Counted from the first letter of the stretch, positions 1 to 14,500 are shown. The stretch: 64,000 bases of DNA from Asterias amurensis (GCF_032118995.1 NC_092656.1:22774965-22838964); one strand, 5' to 3'. Numbers and translations: made by a program. Notes: generated by a model from the letters alone, not told the origin.

Positions 1-2414
1 TCACAGACCAAATGCATATCATCTTTGATTGATCATGCAGCGAACAGCTCAGCAATCCACAGCAGTGACCCTTTATACCATGAAAAGTCATAGAGTTAAG
101 GATCCGCGGTGATGCTTGAAACGATTGGTAGTGCCTCTGTTACGTCCCACCGTGAACTCCTCAGGGGTAGACCTAGATAATCGAGCTTTCTCCCCGGCCG
201 GTTATCGGCTCTCGGCTCTCGGCTCTCGGCTCTCGGACTTGGCTCGTCACTGCTGTTAAAGATGGCGAAACAAATGAAATAATAATCCATCTGGGGTTGG
301 AGCGATTTTCTCTTTTCCCATATGCAATGTGAAACAGTGTTCCAAAGCGTCTGCCACAATGTGCTTAGCACACGCTACGTATAATAACCACGCATCCTAC
401 GCCTTTGTGATGATTCCTGGGGCGCAACCCCTGTTTGCTTTAAAATTGAAATTATCATTGCAGTTTTCCGTCGTGCACAAAATATGCCCTTTTTTAATCA
501 ACAAGTTTTGAGTTTTTGTCGAGTATGTCAAACAAGCACATGGCGTTACCGTAAACTTGGCAGCCATAGAAAGTAATAAAGGCTCGCTTGCTGGCTGGCG
601 GCACAAATTAGGACGCAAAAATATGCCATCACAAACTGTGGATCTTGTGAGCAAACTAGACTGGCTAGTGCGACGTGCGACATGCTTGGGGTCATGTTCG
701 GGCATAGAGAGTGTGTGACAGACTTTCTGTGGACAGTCATGACAGGGAATCAATAACTGGGGTGTATAATACATCTGTTTCCATAATTCATTAAACATAA
801 GGTTACCGTTTCAGTTATCTGCGTGAATCTACACCTCTAAAACTCGAATCATTACTTATTAAGCCTACCTTGTATTCACACAAGCACTTTGAACCCACAC
901 TGTAGGCCGCCTAATCTCCACAGGTAAATTGCAGAGGTGCCTTTTTTCTTTCCCTATACCGGTCTCGTTGAAGGTACAAGCATGGAGGATGTATAAAACA
1001 ACACAGTGAGTCTCAGTGTGCAAGAAGAATATCAGTCTTAAACAACAGTTGATTGCAGCTGCAATTCCACCAACGTCAGTGTGAATGGCTTGGCAATTAG
1101 CAGTCCGTCTGAGATGTGGAGAATGCAGGCAAACGGTGCGCCATACCGTGCACTCCCTTTAACATAATTGCACCGGGAGGAGGGAAAACCGAGCTGGAAA
1201 CATTAGAACCTGTTGCACCCGAAGCCAAGACCCGAACATCTAGGTCTCTTTTCCCCTCTCTTTTCTCTCCACGGTACGGTAACTTACCGCGGGATCTAAC
1301 ATGACACACGCACTAATTAAAACTCTGCCACATTCTAAGCGTCACACTTTTTTCCACGCTCTTTCTTTTTGCGTGTTCTAACTGGACTAATTGAATATCA
1401 ATTCGTCGTTGCACTCGCTGATGAGCGGGTACCAGTGACCAAACTCTCGGAGATCTGCTTGTGCATTATAATAATGCTAGACTACATGTCCTAGTGTTCT
1501 AAAATAAAAAAAACTTGAACTTTTATTGTTTGTTTTTTTATTTTATATTTGCTGGTAGTACAACTGGGCCTGTAAAAGCTGATGTCCTCTCTGCTCAAAC
1601 TGTCTGTCCGACCACAACATATACACCGTACAGTACCGCCCGACAAACTGCACCGTTCATTCCGTGTTGAGCGCACGGTCGAGATGAGCACATCGGAAAC
1701 AAACTGGCCCTGATGCTGCGGTCCAAACCTAATTTCGATCGGTTTTTATAAACGATTCGGCATCGGCGAAAGAACTTCCCGTCGATGTCAGATGCATCCG
1801 GCAATAAAAACAAGAAGACGACATAATTATACTCCTCTTCTCGCCACCCCAGCTACGAAACCCTAACAAACAATAAAACAATGTTTTAATGGCAGCAGAT
1901 GGAAGGAACTTCACGCGTGCTTAACCTTTATCCCAGTCAGTGGGCGTCTTGGCATGCGATAGGCCCCTAGAAAAATCCAAAAGGTTGTGCTTCATAAAAA
2001 TGGTATATCCTCGTCACCGTGACCATTCCCACACAGATGCTGTTATGATAAATAAATAGTCACACAGTGTATAGGGTCTCTCAAGACAAATGTCTGCGCT
2101 CCATCCTTCTACACCTATTAATATTCTCCCTAATCGAGTTTCTACACCGGGTGGGTGTCGAGCTCTCCACTCGGGTATCGCCCCATGCAGTGGGTGCGTG
2201 GACGGCATGCACAGCAATATAACGAATTGTACGCATTGCCCTACGGTGGGGGTTGGGTGGGGGTGGGGTGGGGTATTTACCCTTTGCGTGTATGGCGTAA
2301 CCAAGTGCAAAGTGATAGTTTCAATGAGCTGTCTTAACCAGTTAACGTACAAATACACACAGGTCACCGTAAATTTATAAGTAATAGCATGCATATTTAG
2401 CATAATATTATTGC
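1..2414. other. Gene-free left flank
   Basis: I see no convincing coding exon here. Open frames are short, overlap on both strands and match no family I know. A five-fold run of a 7-bp GGCTCTC-type unit lies near 203-238. A TATAAA-like string followed by an ordinary-looking leader occurs at about 989-995 on the plus strand. Another, GGTATAAAGG, lies on the minus strand near 71-80 and could belong to a gene leaving the window to the left. Both TATA calls are weak. A G-rich run sits near 2247-2275. Confidence 0.5.
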
Positions 2415-2805
2415 TTAAAGGCAGTGGACACTATTGGTATTACTCAAAATAATTATTTGCGTAAAACCTTACTTGGTGACGAGTAATGGGGAGAGGTTGA
2501 TGGTATAAAACATTGTGAGAACGGCTCCCTCTGAAGTGCCATAGTTCTAGAGAAAGACGTAATTTTCCACGAATTTGATTTTGAAACCTCAGATTTAGAA
2601 CTTGAATTGAGGTCTCGAAGTCAACCATCTAAACGCACACAACTTCGTGTGACAATGGTGTTTTGTTTTCGTTCATTATTATCTCGCAAGTCCGATGACC
2701 GATTGAGCTCAAATTTTCACAGGTTTGTTATTTTATGCTTATGTTGAGATACACCAACTGTGGAGGCTAGTCTTTGACAATTACCAATAGTGTCCACTGC
2801 CTTAC
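2415..2805. mobile_element. MITE family A, full copy
   Basis: About 390 bp with inverted ends that read AGGCAGTGGACAC on the left and its complement on the right, preceded by TTAA. The interior holds an imperfect palindrome around a GAGGTCTCGAA core. There is no coding capacity. At least eight full or partial relatives occur in this window, so the boundaries are supported by comparison. TTAA at both ends suggests a TTAA-targeting (piggyBac-type) origin; this is inference from the end pattern. Confidence 0.85.
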
Positions 2806-2937
2806 AAATTGGACTGTTATGTCAGGTAGGAATTAAGGGTTAACATCAGAAGACAAAGTTCTGATGATGTAAATTGAACAAAAATAACCAGCTGGTTTCG
2901 ATTTGAAGTGGATTTTTTTCCCCCGATCCATTAGAGA

Positions 2938-3304
2938 TTAAAGACAGTGGACACTATAATTGGTCATTGTCAAAGACTAGTCTTCTCAGCTCACTTGCTG
3001 TATCTCAACATATGCATAAAATGACAAACCTGTGCAAATTTGAGCTCAATTTGTCGTCCAAGTTGCGAGATAAAATAATGAAAGAAAAAAAACCTTGTCA
3101 CACGGAGTTGTGTGCTTTCAGATGCTTTATCTCGAAATCCAATTCGTGGAAAATTACTTCTTTTTTGAAAACTACGTCACTTCAGAGGGAGCCGTTTCTC
3201 ACAATGTTTTATATAACCAACCTCTCCCCATTACTCGTTACCAAGTAAGGTTTAGTGCTAATAATTGTTTTTGAGTAATTACCAATAGTGTCCACTGCCT
3301 TTAA
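2938..3304. mobile_element. MITE family A, full copy, inverted
   Basis: Second copy of the TTAA-flanked family A MITE, in the opposite orientation to the copy at 2415-2805 and 130 bp from it. It is bounded by TTAA on both sides and ends in GTGTCCACTGCC. The two copies form a long imperfect inverted pair. Confidence 0.85.
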
Positions 3305-4099
3305 ATCATTGTAAAGGCTATATGAGAATCTGCGATACCTCCTGAAAATAAATTATTGCTATAAATGCCGAAGTCTTTTTCACTAAAAACGAGATCACCA
3401 AATTCATTTGACTTGTTTAATGAGCAGATGAGTTGGATGATGGGTTTATTTATAGGCCTACAATGAGATGGACAAATTAATAATAATCAACACTTTATAG
3501 TTTGTTTGTTGTTCAACCTGACACTAAGTTTCTTTCGTTTTCCCCGATGCAACAATAATAAACATTTATTAACTCTTCCATAAAACCAATGATGTAATGA
3601 TATTGTTGTTATTTGTTTACTGTAAAAAGTATAGGCCTGTTATAGTTTTGATAAAGAAAACAATGGTCACATTGTTGGGAAGGAAAGTTTAACAGAAATT
3701 GTATTACTAGTTGTTTTTGCTTAGATTTTGATAGGCTTTGCTGATAATTAAAAAGTAATGTAGAACCACCCTCCCACCCCATCCCACCCAATAAAAGACA
3801 GGTGTTTGTTCAGAAAGGGATATCCTTCTACGAGGTGTCGCTGGCGGAAATGTACGCGCATGTACATACGTCACTGCTGTGGACAAACAATAACATGGAG
3901 ACACAACGACTCGTTCAAACTCAAGTATGACAACATGTTTTGGAACTGGGGGTGGGTGGGGAGGGGGTCAATAACCCCAGATTGCATACGCACCCGAGGT
4001 GGGTGTTCTGATGAGCCCCCCCCCCCCCCCCCCCCAAGTGTTGGCGTAAATTGTTGTCCTGGCTTGAAGTTGCATGAGTGAGAGTGGATGGGTTCTTTT
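3305..4099. other. AT-rich spacer with poly-C tract
   Basis: No gene seen. A run of 18 C residues lies at about 4019-4036 and a G-rich stretch just before it at 3948-3968. The remainder is ordinary AT-rich sequence. Confidence 0.5.
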
Positions 4100-4445
4100 C
4101 AGTAGAGCGTGTTGGTTTAGTGAGGTGGGTTTCCCAGTTTAAATAGACGAGGTTGTAGGATGCGAAACATCATAGAGAGAGGCGACAACCCTCAAGCTGG
4201 TGCCAGTTGAGTTTGGTAATCATTTTTGAGACACTATATTATAGCCTCCCTTGAGTAGTTGAAACGTAGTCTCGCTGCAGACGCTGAATCATATTTAGAG
4301 TATGTTTTTCTTCTTTGGTTTTGGGGTACCATGCTGTAGTGCCGTAATCTAATTTCGGTTGGATGAGGGATGAATATACTCGTGATTTCAGTTTTTGCGA
4401 CGTCACAAATTGCATGGAAATTGTGACACCGTACATTGTTGCATG
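4100..4445 (-). mobile_element. LINE fragment, end of reverse transcriptase ORF
   Basis: On the minus strand, 4239-4436 encodes a stretch containing YSSLIQPKLDYGTTAW followed by MIQRLQR. This is the pattern (A-Y-x-x-L-v-R-P-x-L-E-Y ... W ... I-x-x-V-Q-R-R) found near the C terminus of CR1/Jockey-type non-LTR retrotransposon polymerases. A further in-family stretch, MITKLNWHQLE, lies downstream on the same strand. No ends or endonuclease were seen, so this is a decayed 5'-truncated scrap. Confidence 0.65.
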
Positions 4446-4799
4446 TTACAAACGGATTCTTCACTACTGTAGGCCTTTAGGCCCTATAGCCATTAGCAAA
4501 CTCAGTGATTGCAATTAATTGCTACAACAAAAGCACATGATTACTTATTCGAAGGTCTGTAAAATGGTCAAAACCTATGATACAGTTGAAAAGAAAGGAA
4601 ACCAAAAAGTTTACATGAGAAACGCCCTCTATTGGCATAATCGAGATAATGCAAAGCATACACTTCGTATTAGTCATTCTTTTGTTGGGTAATAATAATA
4701 ATATGGGCAGAGAAAATAATTAACTCTTTGACAAGTCAAATTAATGTGCAGGCCTAATTGATTTGAAGCGATTCTTTTTGTAACTACACCTGTCACCAC

Positions 4800-4910
4800 A
4801 CGGTACTTTCCAACGGGATTGGTTGTCTAGCCAACGCGACGCTGCACAAAATGTGTAATGTTATTCCTACGCTTCCTGGTCAACCCGATGGAACCTGCAC
4901 GGTCCGCAAG
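4800..4910 (+). other. ECT2L: ECT2L 5' untranslated exon 1 (probable)
   Basis: The sequence ends in CCGCAAG followed by a strong donor, GTAAGTAGG, at 4911. The start is unknown and given only roughly; a CCAAT-type GATTGG sits near 4816. CG dinucleotides become more frequent here than upstream. It is assigned to ECT2L by position and donor quality only. Comparison with a transcript would settle it. Confidence 0.45.
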
Positions 4911-5055
4911 GTAAGTAGGAAATGAAATTATTGTTAAGAGGTCACCAATGTGTAGGTCAAATCTTGAAAATAATGCAATGATGGACTGTGTGTGATCGTT
5001 GCTTGCAACGGTTAACGGTTTGTGTTACTCTATTGTAATTATGGTGTGTTTTCAG

Positions 5056-5105
5056 ACGGATCTCTCCTGATCTAGAGGAAACGGCTATCACAAGATCAGT
5101 AGATG
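5056..5105 (+). other. ECT2L: ECT2L 5' untranslated exon 2 (probable)
   Basis: A 50-bp segment between a good acceptor (GTGTTTTCAG) and a consensus donor (GTAAGTGAC). It has no ATG that would open a long frame, and it lies between the putative first exon and the coding start exon at 5557. Confidence 0.5.
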
Positions 5106-5573
5106 GTAAGTGACAAATCAGACGTATGCTGATCATTTTGTAAATGCAAAATTGCAAGGCTCAATTCTCGAAATAGCCACTGGCACTGCCCACTGCCCAC
5201 TACTGGAACTGCACCGCTGGCACTGCTTGTGTGTGTTGTCAATCATGGTGGTTGTGTGGTGTAATAATTATATAAAAAATGGGTGCATACGTGAAGTATC
5301 AGAAAGACCTGCCATCCTGCCACCACCTTTTCACTGATGTATTTTATCCTAAAGGACGTATCTCTTAAGCTGATGGTGAATTAGAATATAGGGGGCCTTC
5401 TATAACTAGTTTATTTCATAACATATTGAATGTAAAAGTGGTGGTACAAGATACAAAATGTTTCCGTTAGGGTTAGGCTTATTGAACAAAAAGAGCTATA
5501 TTTTACTTGTAGGTTATTTACTTGTAGGTTATTAGCCTTATTTTTCTTTTCCTTAGAGAGCAAGAGACGATAA

Positions 5574-8500
5574 ATGGCAACAAATACTAAAGATTTCAGA
5601 AGCAATGGGGCCCCCAACAACCGGGCCAACATTGCGCCTCTTGCATCCCTTCGGGAGCCAGTGTACCCCACCATGCGGGCTGCCAAATCCGCCAAGAAAA
5701 CTGCCATGGTCGTCCCATCAGCCAGCGAGGGAAACTTCCAGACACTGAAGATGAAAACCAACCAGAGTCAGTGGACACCGCTCTCAAATAAACCCTCCAA
5801 TGAGCAGGTACAACGTATGATCAATGTTGTACAATACATCATAGAGAAGCTTTTTGTTAAGTTTATTTTTCTTATTTTGTTTTGCTGCATAATACTATCT
5901 ATAGTTGTTCTCTTGTAGAGCAGCGCCATGACCAGCGGCGGATACCGGCGCTTTAAAAGTGTCCATTGTTATAATTACTAATGTATCTTTAAATGAGGTA
6001 GGGTCATAGTAGACCCAGTATCAAGGGCGCTGCACTCTTTTTAAAGCATCTGTTGACGCCAGCTGTCAATTTGTTTTGAAAGGAATACATCGCCCCAGTC
6101 CGGGTCTAGGGTCATAGTACACGGAAGGCTCCCCTGTGAGCCTATAGGAGTGAAAAATGTTCAGCCTCTGTAACACTGACTTTTTCAAAATGGTAGCCTA
6201 ATTGATATTTAAGTTCATAATTTGTTTTCTTTAGCCAGTTAACTTAACAGTTTCCTTTGTACTAAACACTCTTTCCCAACACTTTGTACACTACACAATA
6301 CTTGTAAGGCCATTTTGCCGAGTTATATGTATGCAATATATCTTTCTACTCATTCCTTTCCTTAGTTTGCTAAGCAGCTACTTGTTATAAACGGCCTTAT
6401 TTTGGACGCTTTATTTTAACTTTTAAAGTCAACACTTGAAGGTAAGAAAATATGACAGGACTCATGTAGCTTGACCATGGCTCAACAAAGCTTTTGACCC
6501 TACTACAAACATCCACAAGATTTGTGCACCAACCACTCACTATGGTAAAGTAATAACAAAAAGGAATGTAGAATTTAGAAACTATCTGTCTCAATAACAA
6601 CAGGTACACTCAGCTCTCCTAACTTTCTCTGACACAAATTATTGTTTTTTTGACTTGTGAAGAGCCTGGTTCATACTTGACAATAATTTGCCATGTGCTC
6701 AACTGGTGCAAAACTTTTGCAGCGAAAGCTATGTGTGACGTGTGATGTATGAACCAGGCTTAAAATGTTACAATGCAAATTCTGTTGCTGCTATTTTATG
6801 TAGTTAAATACCATTTCCGAATTTCAACAATTTATAGGGCCTACTACATTGCGTAAGTTTCTTTTTGCCAAATCTCCTCGTCAGTATGCCGACCTGGTAT
6901 GTCAATGCAATGTTTTATTGCTTTTGTGCAGAATCAAAGGATAACCATTCCTGTCAAATGACCTCGCTAATGAAAAAAGAAACCTGCAGGCTTTACAGAG
7001 ACAAAAGAGGCCACTTTACTGCTGGTCATTGCCTTGATGCCCCTGTAACAGTCGTCAAAAGTGACCAATCCCTCATAGATTGCCCTTTTTTATAGCAGAG
7101 GGGTACAGCAAGTAATATGAATAATTGCCTTTTGCCTTTTCAAGAACAAAGTATCAGGCTATTATTAGACTGTAGTCAAAACTCAATTTTTATAAACCAA
7201 GCAGTTAAAAAAAACTAAGATTGGCAAGGTGCTGATTTTTCTGTTTTGTTGGGGCAATGGTAGGAAATGCAAAAAAGGAACGGATGCCTATACCGGCACG
7301 TTACACAAGCATTAAGACAGACCTGGGTCCAATTTCATAGAGCTGCTAAGCACAAGAATTTGCTTAGCATGAAATGTTTGCCTTGATAAAAACAGGATTT
7401 CCCAACCAAATTTCTACGTGATTTTCAAGATAACCATACAACAGCTGAATACCAGTAACTAGGAAATGCAACAAAATGGAAATTTGGTTGGTAATCCTGT
7501 TTTTATCAAGGAAGAAACTTCATGCTAAGCAAATTTTCCTGCTTAGCAGCTCTATGAAATTGGGCCCTGATATAACACTCGACAAAATGACAAAACAAAA
7601 CAAAAATTCAGAAATTGGCTGAAGGTTTTTGAGGCCAGAATAATTGCAGCTGATGTGACTGGGGAAATCTGATTTTCAAATTGCCCCCAAGAGGAAGTTA
7701 TTATAACGCAGTATTGAGAGTAATGTTTCCACCTTGTTTTCCCTCGACAGATGTTTGTAGAAAGAAGAGAACTAATTGGCCATTGGGTAAGCTTTGTAAA
7801 CTAACAAGCCGCAGCTTCTTTTAACACTAAGGGAATAAGGGTAGCGACGAGTTCTTACACAGCCGTTTAAAGCCGACAGGGTCGAATTGTCGAGTGATAA
7901 AGGCCGAGCCGAAGGCGAGGGCCTCAAGCACAATGCAACGACCCTGCAAGGTTTTAAACGGACATTTAAGAACGAGTCACTACTCTGTTATTCCCATTCA
8001 TAAATGCCCTTTTGTTAAAAAACGTTAAAAAATTCAATTACAGACACTTTGACAGTTGATATTTTTTTTTATAAAAACTTTGTGAAGAGTCTGTTGCGCA
8101 TTGTTTGTGTTTACGCTTGCGCGCCTCAGAAATAGATTATGCGCGCACGCTTAGAAGTAGATTGCGCGCTGTTTCTAATAGCTATGAAATGCGCTCTCCG
8201 CCAATAGGAGTAGAGAAACTGTCGGGGGTATTTATGAATGCATATTGAATTCACTTTCTATCCAAATTAGCTATTAAACGAGAGAAATATCAAAGCATCC
8301 ATCCTAACTAACTGCTTCAGAACTTAACTACATGTAGCATTAACAATGTTTTGGCTTAGTTTTGGGACACGTTGCCTAGGATCGGGCAAGTTGGTCTTTG
8401 AAAAGCCATTGAAATCATTTGTTATGAAATGCATTATGAGAAAGATGTTTTAAAAGTAGAATATATAATGATCCACAGAAATATGGCTTGAAAATTGCAC

Positions 8501-11500
8501 TGTTTCCCTTTTTAGTCGCAAAGTAACACGGTCTGCCATTTTATGGAGTCAAAATTTTTGGGCCGACTTGTTAGATCACAATGTAAAATGAAAACCGAGC
8601 AGTTTTGAGGCATATTTATCATACTGTATGTAACCATATGCATTTCATAACAAATGGTTTCAAACGCTTTTTAAACACCAACTCACCTGATCCAAGGCAA
8701 CATGTCTCTTGAAAAAATGGTTGTTTTAACACATTCCAGTTGCAAATTCACATAATTTGATCTACTTTTCAAATCCTACTTTTAAATAAACATGTTTTTT
8801 TTTAAACAAGTTTAGTACCTAACGAACAGACAAATAATTTTTTGCGGACACAATTAATTGGGGTGATTTGACCACACCTCTGTTTGCATAACACCACCCA
8901 ATTTAATCACATAATCTTTGTATATGGACATTCCAATTTTATCAACCTATGCAATGAAGTTTGACCTCTGGACTGATGCCCAGAGGAAGCGATTCCTCCA
9001 GTACATCCTTGTGCGTTGTCGGCGAGCGCAGCTACTCTACCTCTACAACTGGTTTGACGGACATGTTCCTGTGGAGCATCTAAACTTTGCTACGGTGCTG
9101 CCACGTTTCCTGTCTTTATACATCCTATCCTTCTTGGATCCTCGTAGTCTCAGCAAAGCTGCTATGGTCTGCTGGCATTGGAAGTTTATGGCAGAGCAGG
9201 TTAGTGATGTCAAAGATCAGATTCTGAGGTCAGAATATGAGGTCAGATTCTGAGGTCACATTCTGAGGTCAGATTCAGGGGTCAGATTCTGAGGTCAGAT
9301 TCAAGGTCAACTTATTCTTCTGGACCAATGCTTTTTTTCCCCTAAAATATTTAAAGAACTTTTCAATAATGATAAAGTGGCAAGAAAAACCTATTGTAGT
9401 ACATGTTATCTCAATTTGCTTTCCCTGTAACTATTTTCAATGTTTGAAATCACTACACAAGAAAATACTGTAATAATTTATAAGACATTGACTTAATTGT
9501 GAGAAAGTTCAAGAGGTTTGCAATAAGTTTCTAAGGGGTATTGTGCCCACTGAAATGAGCTACATTAGAACAACACAATCACATTCCAATGATTGTGGGT
9601 TTTGAATGGATCACATTTTGTGCCTGATCACACTTAAACTATTATCTTTTCATAATCTGTCCAAACTCTGGATACATAATGGCCTCACCATACAGTTACA
9701 ATCTGAGCTGAATTCTATGTTGGTATGTTGGTGTAAACAAATTTTCTTTAAAAAACAGACAAAATACCACATATGTACAATATACACTGCTAAATTTGCT
9801 TTTAACTTCCAAACTTTTAAAAAACAAACTGTTGCCCAATGCAATGAGCGCTACAAGTGATCATTCAAGAAGTACTGTTGCTTGAGTGACAATGGACCTG
9901 TCTTTATTTTTTAAGATGTCATTTAGTTTGATAACTCTTTGCGCCTTCTATTTTCAGGACGTTTTGTGGATGCCAAAGTGTCTGAAGCTAGGCTGGTTCC
10001 TGCCGTACAAGCCAAAACATAACGAATATGGAGCTTGGAAGCATCATTACATTCACTGTCTCAGGACACTAGATGTTCAAGCTTCCAAAGATGTGAGTGT
10101 TATATCGGCCCTTTTCTAAACTTTGGCTTTGGTTTCGGCTTGAGGCTCCGTTCTCTCATCCGAAACCCTGAGCGCGTATACATGTACCTAAAGCACTCAC
10201 AACAGTCAAAACAAACAAAGCCAAATCCAGTCGTTTCGAAAACGGCCGTAGATGGATTGCAATAGATGTCATCGACCGCCATATTTGATGAGTTGTGCTC
10301 GCATAATGAAAAGTTACCATTGGCTGAGAGTCACGCACAGCATGTACTTGATGCGTGCACTTTACCATTGTTTTACATCAAAGATGCCAGTCAATGACGC
10401 ATATTGAGCAAATGGTTTACTAAAATGCTTTCTACATTGGCTAAAAGCTGTCAGGGCAAAAATAATAAAATATTGCATATCATTGACTGGGTGATTGTTA
10501 CCTAAACTATTCGCAGGCAGTCATGGTAATTATCTGTGAAACAGTGAGGGTTGGGGAGGGGCAAGGAGACACATGGTGCTGTTTATTGGGTCTTATGTGG
10601 CGATTGGGAGAGTGTTTAGGAGAGGGTGAAACCCAGCTCCTTTATCATGAGCCTGCATCATGCATCCCCAAAAAAACTTTGTATACTGAGCAGGGTCAGT
10701 ACAATTGCAATCTTCATGTTCGCTGTTTTTGTTTTGGGTTTTTGTCGTTATTATTTGTTGCTCATGAATTGTGTATTTTGCATTTGTTGTTTATCACCGC
10801 AAGTCTGTCTGTTGTTTGTTAGTTTGGTTTGTACGGCCGAATGGGTGACGGCACTGGCTTAGATGATGCTGCAGCCAATAAGAAGAAGAAACAGAATCAG
10901 ACTTCTGATGTGGTGATGTCAAGCAGTTGTGAGTTAACACCAACCATCCCTTCCTTTCTTCATTCCCTTTAATACATTTTGATCCAGGGGAGTGTTTTTT
11001 TTATGTGCCATCTTACATCATCTGCATTAAGCCCGGTTCATACATGCAAATTTTGACATGGCTGTTTCTGCAGTGAATGTTTGGCAGGAGTTGAGCACAG
11101 TTAAACTTTTCCGAATTATTACATTACATTACATGTAGGACTTTCAAAGAAACAGTCTTGGCAACTCTAGTTGCTATGACTACATGTATGTATAGTATGG
11201 CCTATCAGAAAATGGTGCACATACCATAAAACACTGAGCCCCTTTCCCAAGAAGACTATGAATTCAGAGGGAAGTCTATTCCATGAATCACTATAAACAT
11301 ACTTTCTCTGCAATGTAACACAAAATGTGTTATAAAGGAGGTGCCAGGTAGAAGCATAATGAGTTAATAGGTTACCCTTGTATTTGTATGTCTGCTACCA
11401 CCACCACTACTTGACATGAAAGTTAAGTTTTCACGCAGCTGAACAGGCTGAACAGTGTGTCGAAGACAAGTACAATTTTGTCCAGCTTAGTTGTGTTGAT

Positions 11501-14500
11501 ATTATAGATTGACTGAAGAAATTGATGACAAATGAATCATCTTGACTGATAGTATTATCTTGCAGATGATTCATTCAATCTGTCTTCCCTCGTTACAGTG
11601 GACAGCAGACCAGTGTGGCTGGACCCTGACCACAACCCTCAGGACCTTGAGAGGGCCTACCAGAGTATGGTACATTCTGGAAACCCTAACCAGCCAGGTG
11701 TGCCACTGTCCACGCTGCAACATTCCAAGTCTGTTCCGTCATCACCACGCAAACACACAAGGTCGTGGACCGAACCAGCGAGGGCGTTTGAGTACGGTCT
11801 CACATCCAAAGACAGAAAAGGACATCATAGAGCTCAAGGGGTCAGTATTTATTTCAGATGTATATTTTTAAAATAATTATTAAACATGTTGAAAGCAATA
11901 ATAATAAATTATGAATGAACAGTTTCATAGCGTGTAGTGGCTGAGCGTAAAAGCATTACAATACAATACAATACAATACAGTACAATACAATGGGCTTTT
12001 GTATAGCGCCATTTCATTTAGACCACAGATGCTTGAACTCAAGTTTTGATGGTGAGTCATCAGAGTGTGGGTTCGAATCCCGGTCCTGGCATTTTTCCAA
12101 GGAGTTAACCACTGTGTAGTGCACATTAATGCACTTGTTTGTATGCGCAACGTATCTTTACTTTCAATGTGATCGCCGGATGGCAGACCTTAGGCAGAGG
12201 CCGTAGCTTGACCACTGTGGAAGGGCTCTAAAGCATAGTAATTGCAATAGTACATTAGGCGATGTTTTTTAGAAAAAGAGATTAAAAGTTAATTGCATGG
12301 ATTGTTGACAGCAGTGTATCAAACTAGTACTGGTACAGTTCTGCAGTGTGGCTGGCAAATCACAATTGATGGTACACTTTGAACAATGTTGTTTTTAGTG
12401 AAAAGGATATGCTAAGTTTTCGCAATGAAAAAGGAAGGCTTTGAAAGTCTCCACAACACCACATGAACACATGATCACGTGACCATCAGGGCCCAATTTC
12501 ATAGAGCTGCTAAGCACACCAATTTGCTTATCATGAAATTACTTTGTTGCTAAAATCAGGATTACCAACCAAATTTTCATTTAATGCACATTGCTTGTGT
12601 CTGGTATCAGCTGTTGTTTGCAAGGAAATTTGGTTGGTGATCCTGTTTTTATCAAGGAAGAAATTTCATGCTTAGCAAATTTTTGTGCTTTGCAGCTCTA
12701 TGACATTGGGCCCTGATGATATGACCACCTGATGACCACCTGACCATTTAATAATGTTTTGCTGTTTGGACAGCAAGTAAGGCATGGTAGACAATGAATG
12801 CAGCTAAAAGTTCACATGTGACTTTTAATGTATCTTTCTTTGAATTCTTTATAATTGTGCCTATAAATCAGCATTACGATGACAAAAAAACAATAATTAT
12901 TAATAATAAATATTCATGGCCCTACCTTTGAAGTTTATACATCCCCAATTTGGCACTGCTTTAAAACTACATCATACATTACACATTCAAGTATTCTTCA
13001 GGGAAAGTACCGAGTATACAGTAAAAACCAAAAAACCAAAATCAATATTCTTCAGCTTGTTAGCAATAAATTCAAGTTGAAGGTGTTTTTTTAGTCTTCC
13101 TTTTTTGTTTGTTTTGTTATTTGTGGCGGGTAGCATCTGCACTTATAAAAATGACAGCATGTTTCTGTCTTGTTTGAGTTCCGATCTCCATTATGGTTTA
13201 TAGGCTAGTCTTTTTATGGCTGTAATGCGCAACCATTCGATGCTGTAATAAAACCATGCTATAAAAGTTCCCTATTAAAAGCAAAGCAACCAGCAGAATT
13301 ACAAAGTCAGTTTTTTTTTTTTCTGAATTTCAATCTTCTCTGAAGTGTTCCGACTGAGGGTAATATAACATTACTGTAGGTTTTCCAGGTAATTTTTAGT
13401 AGAGAAAAAGTAACCGATTTTACTTTCATGTATCAAAGCAATTTTTTCTCTTGAAATCATCTATTCAAGTTCACTTTGAGGCATGCACATTTTTAAAGTC
13501 TTGTTTTCAATTAAACTTTATGAGGCTTTCATTTAAGCCGCGTACTTGTAGGTGCCTAGAGATTGCAGCGGCTGCGAATTTCGAGTGCTGTGTGAGTGGA
13601 TAATTAAATTGAATAGTTATCTTTTAAATTGCATTCTGCAAAAGGACATTTGCTTTCAGAGTAAATGAAAAATGAATGAATGTTTTTGTGAGCTAATTAC
13701 GGCAACAAATATTAATAATAGTAGCTTTTAATTTAGCGCTTATATTCGTCACTAAGTCGAGCTCAAGGCACTTCAACACTCAGTGTTTTGCTGCAATTTT
13801 TTTGTGGAACTGCTTTTTTTAAAGTATATGTATGAGACCTTTTCCTTCATAAAGCACAATATAATGAATATTGATTTTTGTTTTTACCCATACACCGAGT
13901 CCTGTGAACAAATATCACAGGCATGTTACTCGGGTGGGATTCGAACCCACGACCCTTGCAATTCTAGAGCAGTGTCTTACCAACTTGACTACCGAGGTTA
14001 CAAATTTAACATCTGTCTTACAATATAATGGTTGGTTAACAATGTGCTGTGGTACAATGTATAAAGCCAATCAAAGTAGGATCACACGAGGCAAACCCCT
14101 TCTCTTTTTGATAAGTGCACTGGGTCCGCTTACATGCAACACACAACACACAGTACAGACGGCTTTACATCCCATCCAAAGGATTCAACAATATTGGTAA
14201 AAGCGTCTTGCTTCAGGACACAATTGTCACGACTGGGACTCAAACCCACACTCTACTGAACAGAAACTCAAGAGCTTGAGTCCGGTGCTCTTCTCTGCTT
14301 GACCATGACATGCCACAATGAGGTTTTTGAGTAGCAACTAGTTACATTTTGTGCAGCATTTTACTGGGCTATAGATTGAACATGGCGTCATAGGACGCCA
14401 TCGCTGATGAAATGTGCGTGCATTAAAGACTATCATTGGCAGAGATTTGTGCGACACGCTTCCATATTGCAGTCGGTGACGCTTTGTGCAATCCATCCAC

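Noticed and set aside
1097-1309. Overlapping 62- and 70-codon frames near a TATA-like string
   Set aside because: No recognisable domain, no splice sites and no supporting context; too weak to call a gene.
2014-2403. 129-codon minus frame and 96-codon plus frame over the same bases
   Set aside because: Both strands are open over a G/C-skewed simple stretch, with no splice signals or similarity to known proteins.
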